Shown here piece by piece: positions 34,655 through 43,791 of a stretch of DNA of 63,871 nt. How positions within the stretch are numbered: position 1 is the first letter of the stretch; each line of letters opens with the position of its first letter. The notes under the pieces were generated by a model that was not told the DNA's origin, ran no database searches, and saw only the letters and a list, made by a program, of their open reading frames with translations. A program made the translations under genes and the position numbers. The stretch is taken from NCBI GenBank assembly GCA_045107085.1, contig JBGCFT010000028.1:1-63871 (forward strand), given 5' to 3'. The DNA is from NORP309 sp045107085 (GTDB lineage: Bacteria; Pseudomonadota; Gammaproteobacteria; Xanthomonadales; Marinicellaceae).

Positions 34655-35491
34655 CTAATCTTCTGCTTTTTTACTAAATATCCATAAATCTGAAAGTGAA
34701 AATAACTTCGTTTCAAAGTTCAGATCTTCACCCTGCAAATATGCATGATTTGGATAATTAGTTTTGAGAACTTTAAGACTTGATTCGGCAAGATCTTCTT
34801 GACCGAGTCTTTTATAGGCTTCTGCCATTACAGCAATTGATTCTGCAACAGAGTCAGATTTTTGAAATGATTCAATAACATACTTACAACGGTTAATAGC
34901 ACCTACGTAGGCTTGTCTTCTCATATAATATTTAGCAACTTGTAATTCATAAGCTGCTAATTTATTTCTGATGTGTAACATACGTAACTCAGCATCCGAT
35001 GCATAGTCACTGTTTGGAAATTTTTCTATAAAGGTTTTAAATGAAAGAAAGGCTTGTTTGGCATTTTCTTGATTTCTGTCAATTGATTTACTTGGTTTAA
35101 CACGTTCAAATAAACCACGTTCACTTTCAAAAAATATTAAACCCTTCAAGTAATAAGCATAATCCAGATGCTCATGGGCTGGATAGTTTTTGATAAATCT
35201 ATCTAGAGTTGATATTGCAAGCTCCATGTCATAAGATCTATAGTATGCATAAGCAAGCTCTAATGAACCTTGTTCAGCATAGCGCCCAAAAGGGTATTGA
35301 TTTCTTAGTCCATTATAATACAAAATTGCATTATCCCAAATTTCTAAATCTAAATATTTTTTTGATTTGTTGTATAAAGTTTCTGCACTAAATCTGGTTA
35401 CTTCAACAGACTCTTTTTTATCACTTTTTTTACAGGCAGTGATGCCCGTTAATAAAACCAGTAAGAAACATAAAGAATAAATTTTTTTCAT
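34655..35491 (-). CDS. bamD: Outer membrane protein assembly factor BamD
   Basis: A 278-residue lipoprotein of the BAM complex, which inserts beta-barrel proteins. I choose the ATG at 35491, since MKKIYSLCFLLVLLTGITAC is a proper lipoprotein signal with its lipobox, while earlier starts add an unlikely hydrophobic extension. TPR repeats follow; NQYPFGRYAEQGSLELAYAYY and ERGLFERV with DFKTFIEKFPNSDYA-like segments are characteristic. It is divergent from rluD, 52 bases away, the same neighbour pair found in many gammaproteobacteria. Confidence 0.93.
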   Translation of the reverse strand: MKKIYSLCFLLVLLTGITACKKSDKKESVEVTRFSAETLYNKSKKYLDLEIWDNAILYYNGLRNQYPFGRYAEQGSLELAYAYYRSYDMELAISTLDRFIKNYPAHEHLDYAYYLKGLIFFESERGLFERVKPSKSIDRNQENAKQAFLSFKTFIEKFPNSDYASDAELRMLHIRNKLAAYELQVAKYYMRRQAYVGAINRCKYVIESFQKSDSVAESIAVMAEAYKRLGQEDLAESSLKVLKTNYPNHAYLQGEDLNFETKLFSLSDLWIFSKKAED

Positions 35492-35543
35492 TAAAATATA
35501 AACCACAAATATAATCATCGACATAATACTGTAAAATACAGCC

Positions 35544-36557
35544 ATGAACCAACAAAACAGACAAATTATTAAACAAAACCATAATGTGAGCCCAGAAAAT
35601 GCTGGAGTTAGAATAGACCAATATCTGGCTCAATTGTTTCCAGATTATTCTCGAGGGACAATTCAAAAGTGGATCTCCAAAGGTTCTGTGTTAATAAATT
35701 CACAAAAATGTAAACCAAAAGTAAAATTAAAAGGCTTCGAAGAAGTAGCTATACATGTCATTATAGAAGCTGTAATTGAGGATTTACCTCAAAAAATGGA
35801 TTTAAACATTGTTTATGAAGACGATGATTTGATGGTTATTGATAAGCCATCTGGTTTATTGGTCCATCCAGGTTCTGGTAATCCAGATAATACTCTGCTA
35901 AATGGGTTATTAGCCCATAATCAAGCGCAATCTTTGCTACCTAGAGCAGGCATTGTTCACCGTTTGGATAAAATGACCAGTGGATTAATGGTGGTTGCCA
36001 AATCAGTGGTGGCTTTTAATTCATTGGTTAATCAGTTAAAAGATCATTCGGTTGCTAGAGAGTATTTTGCCATAGTTAAGGGTGTATTAAGCTCAGGGAA
36101 TCGAATTGACCAACCCATAGGGCGCCATAAAAAACACCGCACTAAAATGGCAGTGGTTATTAATGGTAAAAGGGCAGTAACTCATTTTGATATCTTAGAA
36201 AATTTTAAACACTATACCGCCATTAAAGTTCAATTAGAAACAGGAAGAACGCATCAAATACGGGTGCATATGCATTATGTCAATTATCCACTGTTAGGTG
36301 ATCCAGTTTACGGCAATCACTTGAGGGTTGAGCCTACAGTAGAAAAGGGCTTGAAAGACATTATTAGAGAATTTCCTAGACAAGCGTTACATGCCAAGTC
36401 ACTGGCTTTCATTCATCCAATAACAAATAATAAAGTAAAATTTAAAAGTAAATTATCAGATGATTTGCTTGTATTAATTGATGAGCTTCGTGATTTTGAC
36501 AATATTAGCCAGAGTGATTATGACGGCGATTGGGAAGTATTTTTTCCAGAAAAATAA
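35544..36557 (+). CDS. rluD: 23S rRNA pseudouridine(1911/1915/1917) synthase
   Basis: A 337-residue pseudouridine synthase. An S4 RNA-binding domain at residues 15-75 (RIDQYLAQLFPDYSRGTIQ) is followed by the catalytic domain with the nucleophilic aspartate in VHRLDKMTSGLMVVAKS and the RTHQIRVHMHYVNYPLLGDP block. It modifies helix 69 of 23S rRNA. It is divergent from bamD and followed immediately by pgeF on the same strand after the convergent DUF11 gene; rluD and pgeF neighbour each other in many genomes, which supports the call. Confidence 0.95.
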   Translation: MNQQNRQIIKQNHNVSPENAGVRIDQYLAQLFPDYSRGTIQKWISKGSVLINSQKCKPKVKLKGFEEVAIHVIIEAVIEDLPQKMDLNIVYEDDDLMVIDKPSGLLVHPGSGNPDNTLLNGLLAHNQAQSLLPRAGIVHRLDKMTSGLMVVAKSVVAFNSLVNQLKDHSVAREYFAIVKGVLSSGNRIDQPIGRHKKHRTKMAVVINGKRAVTHFDILENFKHYTAIKVQLETGRTHQIRVHMHYVNYPLLGDPVYGNHLRVEPTVEKGLKDIIREFPRQALHAKSLAFIHPITNNKVKFKSKLSDDLLVLIDELRDFDNISQSDYDGDWEVFFPEK

Positions 36558-36558
36558 A

Positions 36559-37689
36559 TCAGTTAACTATTCGTTTTCTGGCGACAAATATAAAGGCTAA
36601 GAACAATATGAAGAGGGCATAAATATTATTGATTGGTATGACTCTGAACGCTCCACTGACAGTAACAGAGGCAGTGTTATTGTTAGAATTAACATCGTTG
36701 TCAGCGGCAACAATTACTGAATTTTCTATTGGGCCATAAGCCACTATCAATGCGTCAATCAGGCAAATTAATGAGCTATTACTGGCCAAATCATTAACAG
36801 CCATGTTACTTAAAGCACTTCTATCATTGACTGTTGTGCCATCATTACATGAAAGTTGATTAAACTGAAGTTTGTCAGATAATATATTGTCAAGAGTGAC
36901 ATTTGAAGCCATTCCTGGGCCGCTATTATTGAGGACAATTGAAAATTCTATGTTATCGTTTAGACCATAATTATTTTTTTGATCGGTTGTATAACTTACG
37001 GATAATTCTGAAGCTGGATTTCCTGTACTCATTAAATACGGACAATCGTTGGCTGGTATTAAATCAATACCCCAAACAGTTACTTTTCCACTTGTGTATC
37101 TTGCATCAATTGCATTTTCAGCATCGTCAACATTTTCGTAAAATTGGATAAAAAAAGCACTATCATCTAATGAAACAATGTCGTCTAAACCGTTATCAGT
37201 CAAATCTAATATACCGTTTGAGTTAAAAGTTTTTGTACCTGAAGTTTGATCACCTGCTCCAGTAGTGAGTCGAAGGCCATTATCGCCGTTGTTTGAATCA
37301 CTGAAATAAATGACTGCTTCAGAGAAAAAACTGCCTGACTCAGTTGCTAAGGTGACATCCTCATATTCAAAACCAGTGATGCTTGATCCATTTACACAGT
37401 TTGCAACAACATTATTTGAACTGTCTTTTTCGTCCCAAGATTCACCATTAGCAATGGAAAAGTCTAGGACAACTGAAGAATTAGGAGCACTTTTATTAGA
37501 GTTTTTAGAGTGGAAAGAAGTTTGGTTAGATGTTTCCTGTGACAATATACTTTTGATTGGGTTTTTTTGCTTTTCAGCAAGCACAATACTACTTGCAGTG
37601 CCCATGATAAGGACTGCAATAAATTTTAAAGTTTTTAAGTTATCGTCAAAGTTAAACATGTTAAATGTCTGGCTATAATTACTTTGCAT
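36559..37689 (-). CDS. Secreted DUF11 protein with IPTL-like C-terminal anchor
   Basis: A 376-residue exported protein with a hydrophobic leader (FIAVLIMGTASSIVLAE), a beta-rich N-terminal domain (about 60-215) with acidic, Asn-rich strands, a DUF11 repeat (SYTTDQKNNYGLNDNIEF to NNNTASVTV), and a terminal IPINNIYALFILFLAFIF plus RKR. This last part resembles the IPTL/VPTL C-terminal sorting signals of Gram-negative bacteria. The start has GGTGA seven bases upstream. It is inserted between rluD and pgeF on the opposite strand, which suggests later insertion into a conserved pair. Confidence 0.7.
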   Translation of the reverse strand: MQSNYSQTFNMFNFDDNLKTLKFIAVLIMGTASSIVLAEKQKNPIKSILSQETSNQTSFHSKNSNKSAPNSSVVLDFSIANGESWDEKDSSNNVVANCVNGSSITGFEYEDVTLATESGSFFSEAVIYFSDSNNGDNGLRLTTGAGDQTSGTKTFNSNGILDLTDNGLDDIVSLDDSAFFIQFYENVDDAENAIDARYTSGKVTVWGIDLIPANDCPYLMSTGNPASELSVSYTTDQKNNYGLNDNIEFSIVLNNSGPGMASNVTLDNILSDKLQFNQLSCNDGTTVNDRSALSNMAVNDLASNSSLICLIDALIVAYGPIENSVIVAADNDVNSNNNTASVTVSGAFRVIPINNIYALFILFLAFIFVARKRIVN

Positions 37690-37752
37690 TATAATTCACC
37701 GATATGTAAAAAGGTAGCCTTAAATTATAATATCAGTATATAATTAGACTAT

Positions 37753-38481
37753 ATGATCATAAAACCTGAGTTATTTAGACACAAAAAAGTAAAATCCCTA
37801 CAATCTACGAGAATTGGTGGGACTAGCAAAAAACCCTATAACGATATGAATATGGGCGTATTTGGCCAAGATACAAATGCAGCGCATAATGTAGAAATAT
37901 TCTCAAAAATAAATAACTTGCCGCATTCACTTAAGTTTTTAAATCAACAACATACAAATAAAGTTATAGAATTAATTAAAGAACCAAATGAACAAGGTGA
38001 GATTATTGCAGATGCATGTTTCACAAGAGCTCCAAAAGTAATTTGTAGTGTTTTATCGGCTGATTGTTTACCTGTATTGATTGCCGATAAATATGCCACA
38101 GTAGTCGCAGCAGTTCATTGTGGATGGAAAGGTCTTTATTCAGATATTTTGAAAAAAACCATTCAAAAAATTGAAGTAAATAATTCAGATTTACAGTGTT
38201 GGTTGGGTCCTTGCATATCCTATAAGCCATATCGAGTTGATGAGGACTTTAGAAATAAATTTGTAAAGAAACAGGCGCAATTTGCCCATTGTTTTTATCG
38301 TGATAAAAAAAGAAACTGGCATGCGGATTTAAAAAAAATCGCAGTGACACAATTAGAGTCATTGGGCGTTAAAGAAATAGCACAGTCACCCTATTGTTCT
38401 CATGATAATAAAAATTTATTTTTCTCTTATCGAAGAGACCAAGAAACAGGCCGAATGGCTAGTATTATTTGGCTAGAATAA
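37753..38481 (+). CDS. pgeF: Peptidoglycan editing factor PgeF (YfiH; polyphenol oxidase family)
   Basis: A 242-residue cytoplasmic enzyme of the YfiH/laccase-domain family. Metal- and substrate-binding residues lie in SADCLPVLIADK, AAVHCGWKGLY and WLGPCISYKPYRVDEDF. E. coli PgeF removes wrongly added amino acids from UDP-MurNAc in cell-wall synthesis, while other members show purine nucleoside phosphorylase activity. The length matches the family (243). It lies downstream of rluD and upstream of clpB, a common gene order in gammaproteobacteria. Confidence 0.9.
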   Translation: MIIKPELFRHKKVKSLQSTRIGGTSKKPYNDMNMGVFGQDTNAAHNVEIFSKINNLPHSLKFLNQQHTNKVIELIKEPNEQGEIIADACFTRAPKVICSVLSADCLPVLIADKYATVVAAVHCGWKGLYSDILKKTIQKIEVNNSDLQCWLGPCISYKPYRVDEDFRNKFVKKQAQFAHCFYRDKKRNWHADLKKIAVTQLESLGVKEIAQSPYCSHDNKNLFFSYRRDQETGRMASIIWLE

Positions 38482-38514
38482 TAACTAAAGTCAACTTACT
38501 GCTGAGTTTTTAAA

Positions 38515-38542
38515 GTTGATATCTCATATATTAACCACATAT
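38515..38542 (+). promoter_or_regulatory. Sigma-32 (RpoH)-type promoter of clpB
   Basis: GTTGATA (38515-38521) resembles the RpoH -35 element CTTGAAA at five of seven positions. After 13 bases comes CCACATAT (38535-38542), one mismatch from the -10 consensus CCCCATAT. The start would be near 38549, 26 bases before the ATG. Spacer length and leader length nearly equal those of the hslVU promoter in this window. Confidence 0.62.
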
Positions 38543-38574
38543 AAGTTGTATATTAACTTAGTAAAACAATCAAA

Positions 38575-41151
38575 ATGCAAATAGATAAATTTACCAGTAA
38601 CTTTCAACAAGCCATCCAAGAAGCTCAATCAATTGCTAATATCAATGATAACAATATGGTTGAGACCTCACACTTGTTAACCGCTTTATTACAACAAAAA
38701 GAGTCAAGTACCAAATCCCTACTGGTCAAAGCGAATGTAGACGTAGCCTCTTTACTTTCAAAACTTGAAGAAATAATTCAAGGTTTGCCTACAGTCTCCG
38801 GAAGTGAAGGGCAAATAAATTATTCTAATGACTTAATTAGAGTCCTAAACTTATGCGATAAATTAGCTCAGCAAAGAAAAGATAAATATATTGCAAGTGA
38901 ATTATTTGTTTTAGCGATTTTGCAAATTAAAGACAGAACAGCACGTGCTTTAAAAGAATCAGGAGGTATTCAAGGAGAAATTGCAAGAGCGATTGATGAA
39001 CTGCGTGGAGGTGATTCTGTTAATGACCAAAATGCAGAGGAAAACCGAGGTGCGCTAGAAAAATACACCCAAGATTTAACAGCAAAAGCAGAAAAGACAA
39101 AACTAGATCCCGTGATTGGTCGAGATGAAGAAATTCGTCGTATGATTCAAATTTTATCACGCAGAACAAAAAATAATCCTGTGCTTATAGGTGCTCCAGG
39201 TGTTGGGAAAACTGCAATAGTTGAAGGCTTGGCGCAAAGAATAGTTAACAATGAAGTGCCAGAGGGCATGAAAAATAAACGCGTGCTTACTTTGGATTTA
39301 GGTTCGTTGATCGCAGGAGCTAAATACCGTGGAGAATTTGAGGAACGGCTTAAATCCCTCTTAAAAGATTTATCAAAACAAGAAGGTAATGTGATTTTAT
39401 TTATCGATGAAATGCATACGTTGATTGGTGCGGGAAAAGCAGAAGGATCTATGGACGCTGGAAACATGCTAAAACCAGCTCTAGCCCGAGGCGAATTACA
39501 CTGTATTGGCGCAACAACCTTGGATGAATTTCGTGAACATGTTGAGAAGGACAAGGCAATAACCCGAAGATTTCAAAAAATCATAGTTGATGAACCAAGT
39601 GTTGAAGACACCATTGCGATTTTAAGAGGGTTGAATGAAAGATATGAAGTACATCATGGCGTTGAAATTACAGACCCTGCAATTGTTGCTGCTGCTATGC
39701 TTTCTCATCGATACATAACAGATCGAAATTTACCTGATAAAGCGATTGACTTAATGGATGAAGCAGCCAGTCGAATTCGCATGGAAATAGACTCTAAACC
39801 AGAAAAACTCGACCATTTAGAACGAAAAATGATTCAACTTAAAATAGAAAAAGAATCATTGAAAAAAGAAAAAGACAGCGCATCAAACAAACGAAGACAA
39901 GAACTTGCAGACAGAATTAAAGAGATGGAAAGAAAGTTTTCTGATCTTAATGAGGTGTGGAAAGCAGAAAAAGCAGCAGTTGCTGGAACAACTCACCTTA
40001 AGGAAGCTCTTGAGTCAGCCAAGGCTGAATTGGAAACTGCCATGCGCTCTAATGATTACGAAATAATATCTAAAATACAATATGGTGATATTCCTAAGTT
40101 AGAAAAACAAATTGAACAAGCAACGCATGCTGAGCAAAAGGAGTTTACATTACTGAGGTCAAAAGTGACTGAAGCTGAAATTGCTGAAGTTGTTGCAAAG
40201 TGGACAGGAATACCTGTTAGTAAAATGCTTCAAGGTGAAAAAGATAAACTCTTGAATATGGAGGAACATATTCATAAAAGATTAATTGGTCAAAATGAAG
40301 CTGTAGTCTCTGTTTCTGATGCAATTAGAAGGTCTCGAGCTGGTTTATCAGACCCTAATCGACCGATCGGTTCTTTTTTGTTTTTGGGTCCAACTGGAGT
40401 CGGTAAAACTGAATTATGTAAATCTTTAGCGCACTTTTTATTTGATTCTAGTGACAATATGGTGCGCATTGATATGTCTGAATTTATGGAAAAACATTCT
40501 GTAGCGCGACTAATTGGTGCTCCACCTGGCTATGTAGGCTATGAACAAGGTGGTTACCTAACCGAAGCTGTTAGGCGCAAACCTTATTCTGTTATCTTAT
40601 TAGATGAAGTTGAAAAAGCCCACAATGATGTTTTTAATATTCTATTACAAGTCTTAGATGATGGTCGTTTAACAGATGGACAAGGCAGAACCGTTGATTT
40701 TAAAAATGCAGTTATTATTATGACTTCAAATTTGGGTTCTGATATTATTCAGGAACGAATTGATGAGCCATATAATCAAATCAAATCCTCTGTTATGGAA
40801 GTAGTAGGACAACATTTTAGGCCTGAATTTATTAACAGGGTTGACGATATTGTTGTATTTCACCCATTGACTAAAGATAATATTCGTAAAATTGCAGCAT
40901 TACAAATCAAATCACTAGCAAAACGATTGGTCCCTAGAGAAATCGTATTAAAAGTGGATGAATCTGCATTAGATTACATAGGTGAATTGGGTTACGATCC
41001 AGTTTATGGTGCAAGGCCTTTAAAAAGAGCCATACAAGATGTTTTAGAAAACCCTTTATCAAAGCAATTGTTAGCTGGAAAATTCATAAATGGGGATCAT
41101 ATTTCTGCTAAATTTGAAAAAGACCACATAACATTTAATAAAATTAATTAG
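38575..41151 (+). CDS. clpB: ATP-dependent disaggregase ClpB
   Basis: An 858-residue Hsp100 chaperone that rescues aggregated proteins with DnaK. The domains in order are an N-terminal Clp_N repeat (1-145), AAA+ 1 with Walker A GAPGVGKTA near 205, a coiled-coil middle domain (about 410-525), AAA+ 2 with GPTGVGKTE near 605, and a C-terminal D2-small domain ending in GARPLKRAIQ. The length matches the E. coli protein (857). It is monocistronic, with a heat-shock-type promoter and a strong terminator. Confidence 0.98.
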   Translation: MQIDKFTSNFQQAIQEAQSIANINDNNMVETSHLLTALLQQKESSTKSLLVKANVDVASLLSKLEEIIQGLPTVSGSEGQINYSNDLIRVLNLCDKLAQQRKDKYIASELFVLAILQIKDRTARALKESGGIQGEIARAIDELRGGDSVNDQNAEENRGALEKYTQDLTAKAEKTKLDPVIGRDEEIRRMIQILSRRTKNNPVLIGAPGVGKTAIVEGLAQRIVNNEVPEGMKNKRVLTLDLGSLIAGAKYRGEFEERLKSLLKDLSKQEGNVILFIDEMHTLIGAGKAEGSMDAGNMLKPALARGELHCIGATTLDEFREHVEKDKAITRRFQKIIVDEPSVEDTIAILRGLNERYEVHHGVEITDPAIVAAAMLSHRYITDRNLPDKAIDLMDEAASRIRMEIDSKPEKLDHLERKMIQLKIEKESLKKEKDSASNKRRQELADRIKEMERKFSDLNEVWKAEKAAVAGTTHLKEALESAKAELETAMRSNDYEIISKIQYGDIPKLEKQIEQATHAEQKEFTLLRSKVTEAEIAEVVAKWTGIPVSKMLQGEKDKLLNMEEHIHKRLIGQNEAVVSVSDAIRRSRAGLSDPNRPIGSFLFLGPTGVGKTELCKSLAHFLFDSSDNMVRIDMSEFMEKHSVARLIGAPPGYVGYEQGGYLTEAVRRKPYSVILLDEVEKAHNDVFNILLQVLDDGRLTDGQGRTVDFKNAVIIMTSNLGSDIIQERIDEPYNQIKSSVMEVVGQHFRPEFINRVDDIVVFHPLTKDNIRKIAALQIKSLAKRLVPREIVLKVDESALDYIGELGYDPVYGARPLKRAIQDVLENPLSKQLLAGKFINGDHISAKFEKDHITFNKIN

Positions 41152-41175
41152 AAAAAATAACAATTCAAACTTATT

Positions 41176-41210
41176 CATAAATAAACGACCGTTCAGGTCG
41201 TTTATTTATG
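41176..41210. terminator. Bidirectional terminator between clpB and a convergent lipoprotein gene
   Basis: A perfect 15-bp stem, CATAAATAAACGACC and its complement, with a five-base loop (GTTCA). The AT-rich outer stem gives TTTATTTATG after the GC-rich part on either strand. It lies 24 bases after the clpB stop and 39 bases after the stop of the opposite-strand lipoprotein gene, so it can serve both. Confidence 0.88.
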
Positions 41211-41249
41211 AAGTAATAGACACTATTGAAGTGATTGATTAATTTTGAA

Positions 41250-41609
41250 TCACTGCGCCATCATGAGCTTTTCAACTTTTTGACGCACAGAAACAGCCAA
41301 TTTTTGTGCTTGTTTAAATTCACCATCATCATATGCTTTTTTTGCAGATTCTAAAATTTTAGAAACAGAAGAGTAATCAATGCCCTTTTCTTTTGCATTT
41401 GTAATGAGCTGATTGGCCTCTAATAATGCAATTCTAGAGACTTCCTGTAAGGTAATAGTTTTAGCTTCAGGATTTTTTTTCTTTAATATAATGGGTTCTT
41501 TTTGCTTAACTTCAGGTGCTTCACCTTGTGAATTGGGCTTGGCATTTTTTGAGTCGCTACACCCAATAATAAAGATAACGGTTAACATTATGGTGTATAA
41601 ATTTTTCAT
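41250..41609 (-). CDS. Small lipoprotein of unknown function
   Basis: A 119-residue lipoprotein (lipobox FIIGC) with a proline/lysine-rich linker and a C-terminal two-helix segment (ALLEANQLITNAKEKGIDYS ... KKAYDDGEFKQAQKLAVSVRQKVEKL). This helical hairpin resembles the small TPR-like repeats of DUF4398 and SoxXA-binding-type lipoproteins, but the match is only in pattern. It is convergent with clpB. I assign no function. Confidence 0.65.
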   Translation of the reverse strand: MKNLYTIMLTVIFIIGCSDSKNAKPNSQGEAPEVKQKEPIILKKKNPEAKTITLQEVSRIALLEANQLITNAKEKGIDYSSVSKILESAKKAYDDGEFKQAQKLAVSVRQKVEKLMMAQ

Positions 41610-41777
41610 ATGAATGGTTTTTTAAAAAGCGCTATGTTATCACATAAATTAATAATCAACATTAAAAGATGATTAAGGTTTGAACAGAGCCCTTTTTCAT
41701 CAAGTGACTATTGGCACAAGATTTTTGAGCAATAAATGATATATCATATATATAAGTCATACAAACAGGTCTATTAC

Positions 41778-42296
41778 ATGAACAATGAATACAGTTTAGA
41801 AATCACAAGAGACGTAATGAAACATTTCAATCAATTATTACTGAATCCAATAAATAACAGTGAAACTGAAATTGTTTCTGCTGTTGAAGATACAATTACA
41901 GACTTAAAATCTAAAGATTTAGAAGATTATGTGGCCAGTCATATACAACCCCTTGAGGAGTTATTGCATTTAATTTCTGATAAAAATTGGAAGATTTCTC
42001 AATCTGATAAAACTTATGTTATGTCTGCACTTCGATATTTTGCAGAAGAAAATGACATAATTCCAGATAATACGCCAGTAGTTGGGTACTTAGATGACTG
42101 TATTGTAATTGATACAGTGGTAAATAAATTAAAACAACAACTAGAAGAGCATAAAGAATTCATTCAGGCGACTGTCGTGTATGCCACTGATGATAATTTC
42201 AGTATTGATGATTGGAATGCAACCAAGCGAAAAGAATTATTTAGCAGAATAAGACACCGTAGAGTGAACAGGTTGAATAATCGTTACCGAAGATAA
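41778..42296 (+). CDS. DUF1232 (YkvA-like) domain protein
   Basis: A 172-residue protein when started at the ATG at 41778, which has AGG eight bases upstream; an ATG 14 codons earlier lies in AT-repeat sequence and has no ribosome binding site. The core ALRYFAEENDIIPDNTPVVGYLDDCIVID matches the DUF1232/YkvA signature 'RYF..P.DLIPD..PV.GYLDD'. The family has no established function. Here the segment is more polar than in YkvA membrane proteins. The C terminus is very basic (RHRRVNRLNNRYRR), which suggests a nucleic acid or membrane-surface contact. Confidence 0.72.
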   Translation: MNNEYSLEITRDVMKHFNQLLLNPINNSETEIVSAVEDTITDLKSKDLEDYVASHIQPLEELLHLISDKNWKISQSDKTYVMSALRYFAEENDIIPDNTPVVGYLDDCIVIDTVVNKLKQQLEEHKEFIQATVVYATDDNFSIDDWNATKRKELFSRIRHRRVNRLNNRYRR

Positions 42297-42306
42297 GTTT
42301 ATTGCA

Positions 42307-43791
42307 TCAAGTAAGATGTGAAACAATGGTCTGAATAAGGTTTTTACTGTTAATAGGTTTTGGTAGAACAGATACAAAACCACTGGCATTGTATTGTTTT
42401 TTTATTTTACTATCTGGTAACGCTGTCATTAAGACAATAGGAATATCTTTTTTTTGTTTGAACTGGCTAACATACACATCTGTTTTTATAGATCCAAGGT
42501 TGTAGTCGGTCATTATGATATCGATTGTTTTACTGTGAATAATTGACAAGGCTGTTTTAATGTCTAAAGCAGTATAAATATTTATACCTGTCGAACTTAA
42601 GAATGCATCAATAAGATCTAGAATATCCGAATCATCATCTATAATTAAAATCGATTTATCTTGACAAGCTCTAGTGATTTGATTCAATGTTAATTGAGTT
42701 AATGAAGGTATTTCTTTAATCGGAACAGACAGCTGGAAAATAGAGCCAAATTCTTTAGAAGAGTATTTAAGTGATAGCTCTGCTCCAATTGCAAGAGCAA
42801 GTTTCTGGCTTATAAATAATCCGATACCGCTCCCAGCAGCCTCGGATTCATAAACTCTTTCCCATGGATTAAAAATTGTTTGTTGTTGATCCATAGGAAT
42901 ACCTATTCCAGAGTCAATGATTGAAAATACATAGCGATTGTTTTTAATAGAGAACTTTAATTCGATAAACCCTTCATCAGTATACTTAACTGCGTTATTT
43001 AAGAGATTAATGATTATTTGTTTGGTTCTAGCAATATCTATATTGATTAATTTATCGTTGTCTGTATCAATATGGATTGTGAGTGACTTGTTTTCTGCTG
43101 AAACTAAAATTATTGATTTAATCACTGTAAAAAAATCTTTTAGCGGTATTTGTTCTATCTGTGTTTTGATATCATTGGCTTCAGTTTTGCCAAATATCAG
43201 AGTATTTTCGATCATTTGCTTAAGATATTGGGCATTTTTATTGATGATTGTTAAGCCTTTTTTAATGCCTATGTTTTCATTCATTAATAACTCTGAGTAT
43301 CCTAATATAGAAGTCAATGGAGTACCGAGTTCATGAGATAGCATTGCAATAAGGGTGGCTTTTTCCTGATTTGACTTTTTTAACTGATTTTTGGCAACTT
43401 TTAATTCTTCAAACAAGCGCTTAAATTTGTTTTTTGAAATGTTATCATCATGCGCAAATTGTTGGTACTTTTGTGTCGTATTAAAAATTTCAGATTTATT
43501 AACAAGAACCAAATACTTATGCGTTAATGATTTTATAAAATAAACATGGCAGACATGATTTTCACTGATATTATAGAAGGGCACTTCAAAATCATTTTGA
43601 AAAGATTCAGTTAATAAGATGGGTAAAAATTTTCTAATATCCATATCAGCTTTTGGTGATTGAATACCGAACTCTTTGGTACTCCCATAAGATTTAACTA
43701 TCTTAAGATTGTTATCTATTTCAACACAATAAAAACCTTGACCTTTTCTTTGTTTAAGTAAAAACTGTTTTACTATATCGGGTAATATCAT
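42307..43791 (-). CDS. Soluble hybrid histidine kinase with C-terminal receiver
   Basis: A 494-residue kinase without membrane helices. Residues 1-105 look like a PAS-type sensor (GFYCVEIDNNLKIVKSYGS), residues 108-145 form a coiled coil, HisKA has the phospho-His at residue 153 (MLSHELGTPLTSILGYSEL), and the ATPase has NLLNNAVKYTDEG, DSGIGIPMD and GSGIGLFIS. A receiver fills about 375-494, with its Asp in DIIMTDYNLG. Its start overlaps the stop of the small GTPase gene. Lacking its own membrane sensor, it probably takes input from the GTPase or the OmpA-type protein of the operon and passes phosphate to the first-gene regulator. Confidence 0.88.
   Translation of the reverse strand: MILPDIVKQFLLKQRKGQGFYCVEIDNNLKIVKSYGSTKEFGIQSPKADMDIRKFLPILLTESFQNDFEVPFYNISENHVCHVYFIKSLTHKYLVLVNKSEIFNTTQKYQQFAHDDNISKNKFKRLFEELKVAKNQLKKSNQEKATLIAMLSHELGTPLTSILGYSELLMNENIGIKKGLTIINKNAQYLKQMIENTLIFGKTEANDIKTQIEQIPLKDFFTVIKSIILVSAENKSLTIHIDTDNDKLINIDIARTKQIIINLLNNAVKYTDEGFIELKFSIKNNRYVFSIIDSGIGIPMDQQQTIFNPWERVYESEAAGSGIGLFISQKLALAIGAELSLKYSSKEFGSIFQLSVPIKEIPSLTQLTLNQITRACQDKSILIIDDDSDILDLIDAFLSSTGINIYTALDIKTALSIIHSKTIDIIMTDYNLGSIKTDVYVSQFKQKKDIPIVLMTALPDSKIKKQYNASGFVSVLPKPINSKNLIQTIVSHLT

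Noticed and set aside
41736..41765. AT-rich repeated motif (ATATCATATATATAAG) as a repeat element or origin
   Set aside because: It is a short, low-complexity stretch that more likely holds a -10 region than a structured repeat; no DnaA boxes were seen.
41736..41777. Upstream ATG of the DUF1232 gene
   Set aside because: It adds 14 residues encoded by AT repeats, lacks a ribosome binding site, and the next ATG has one at good spacing.
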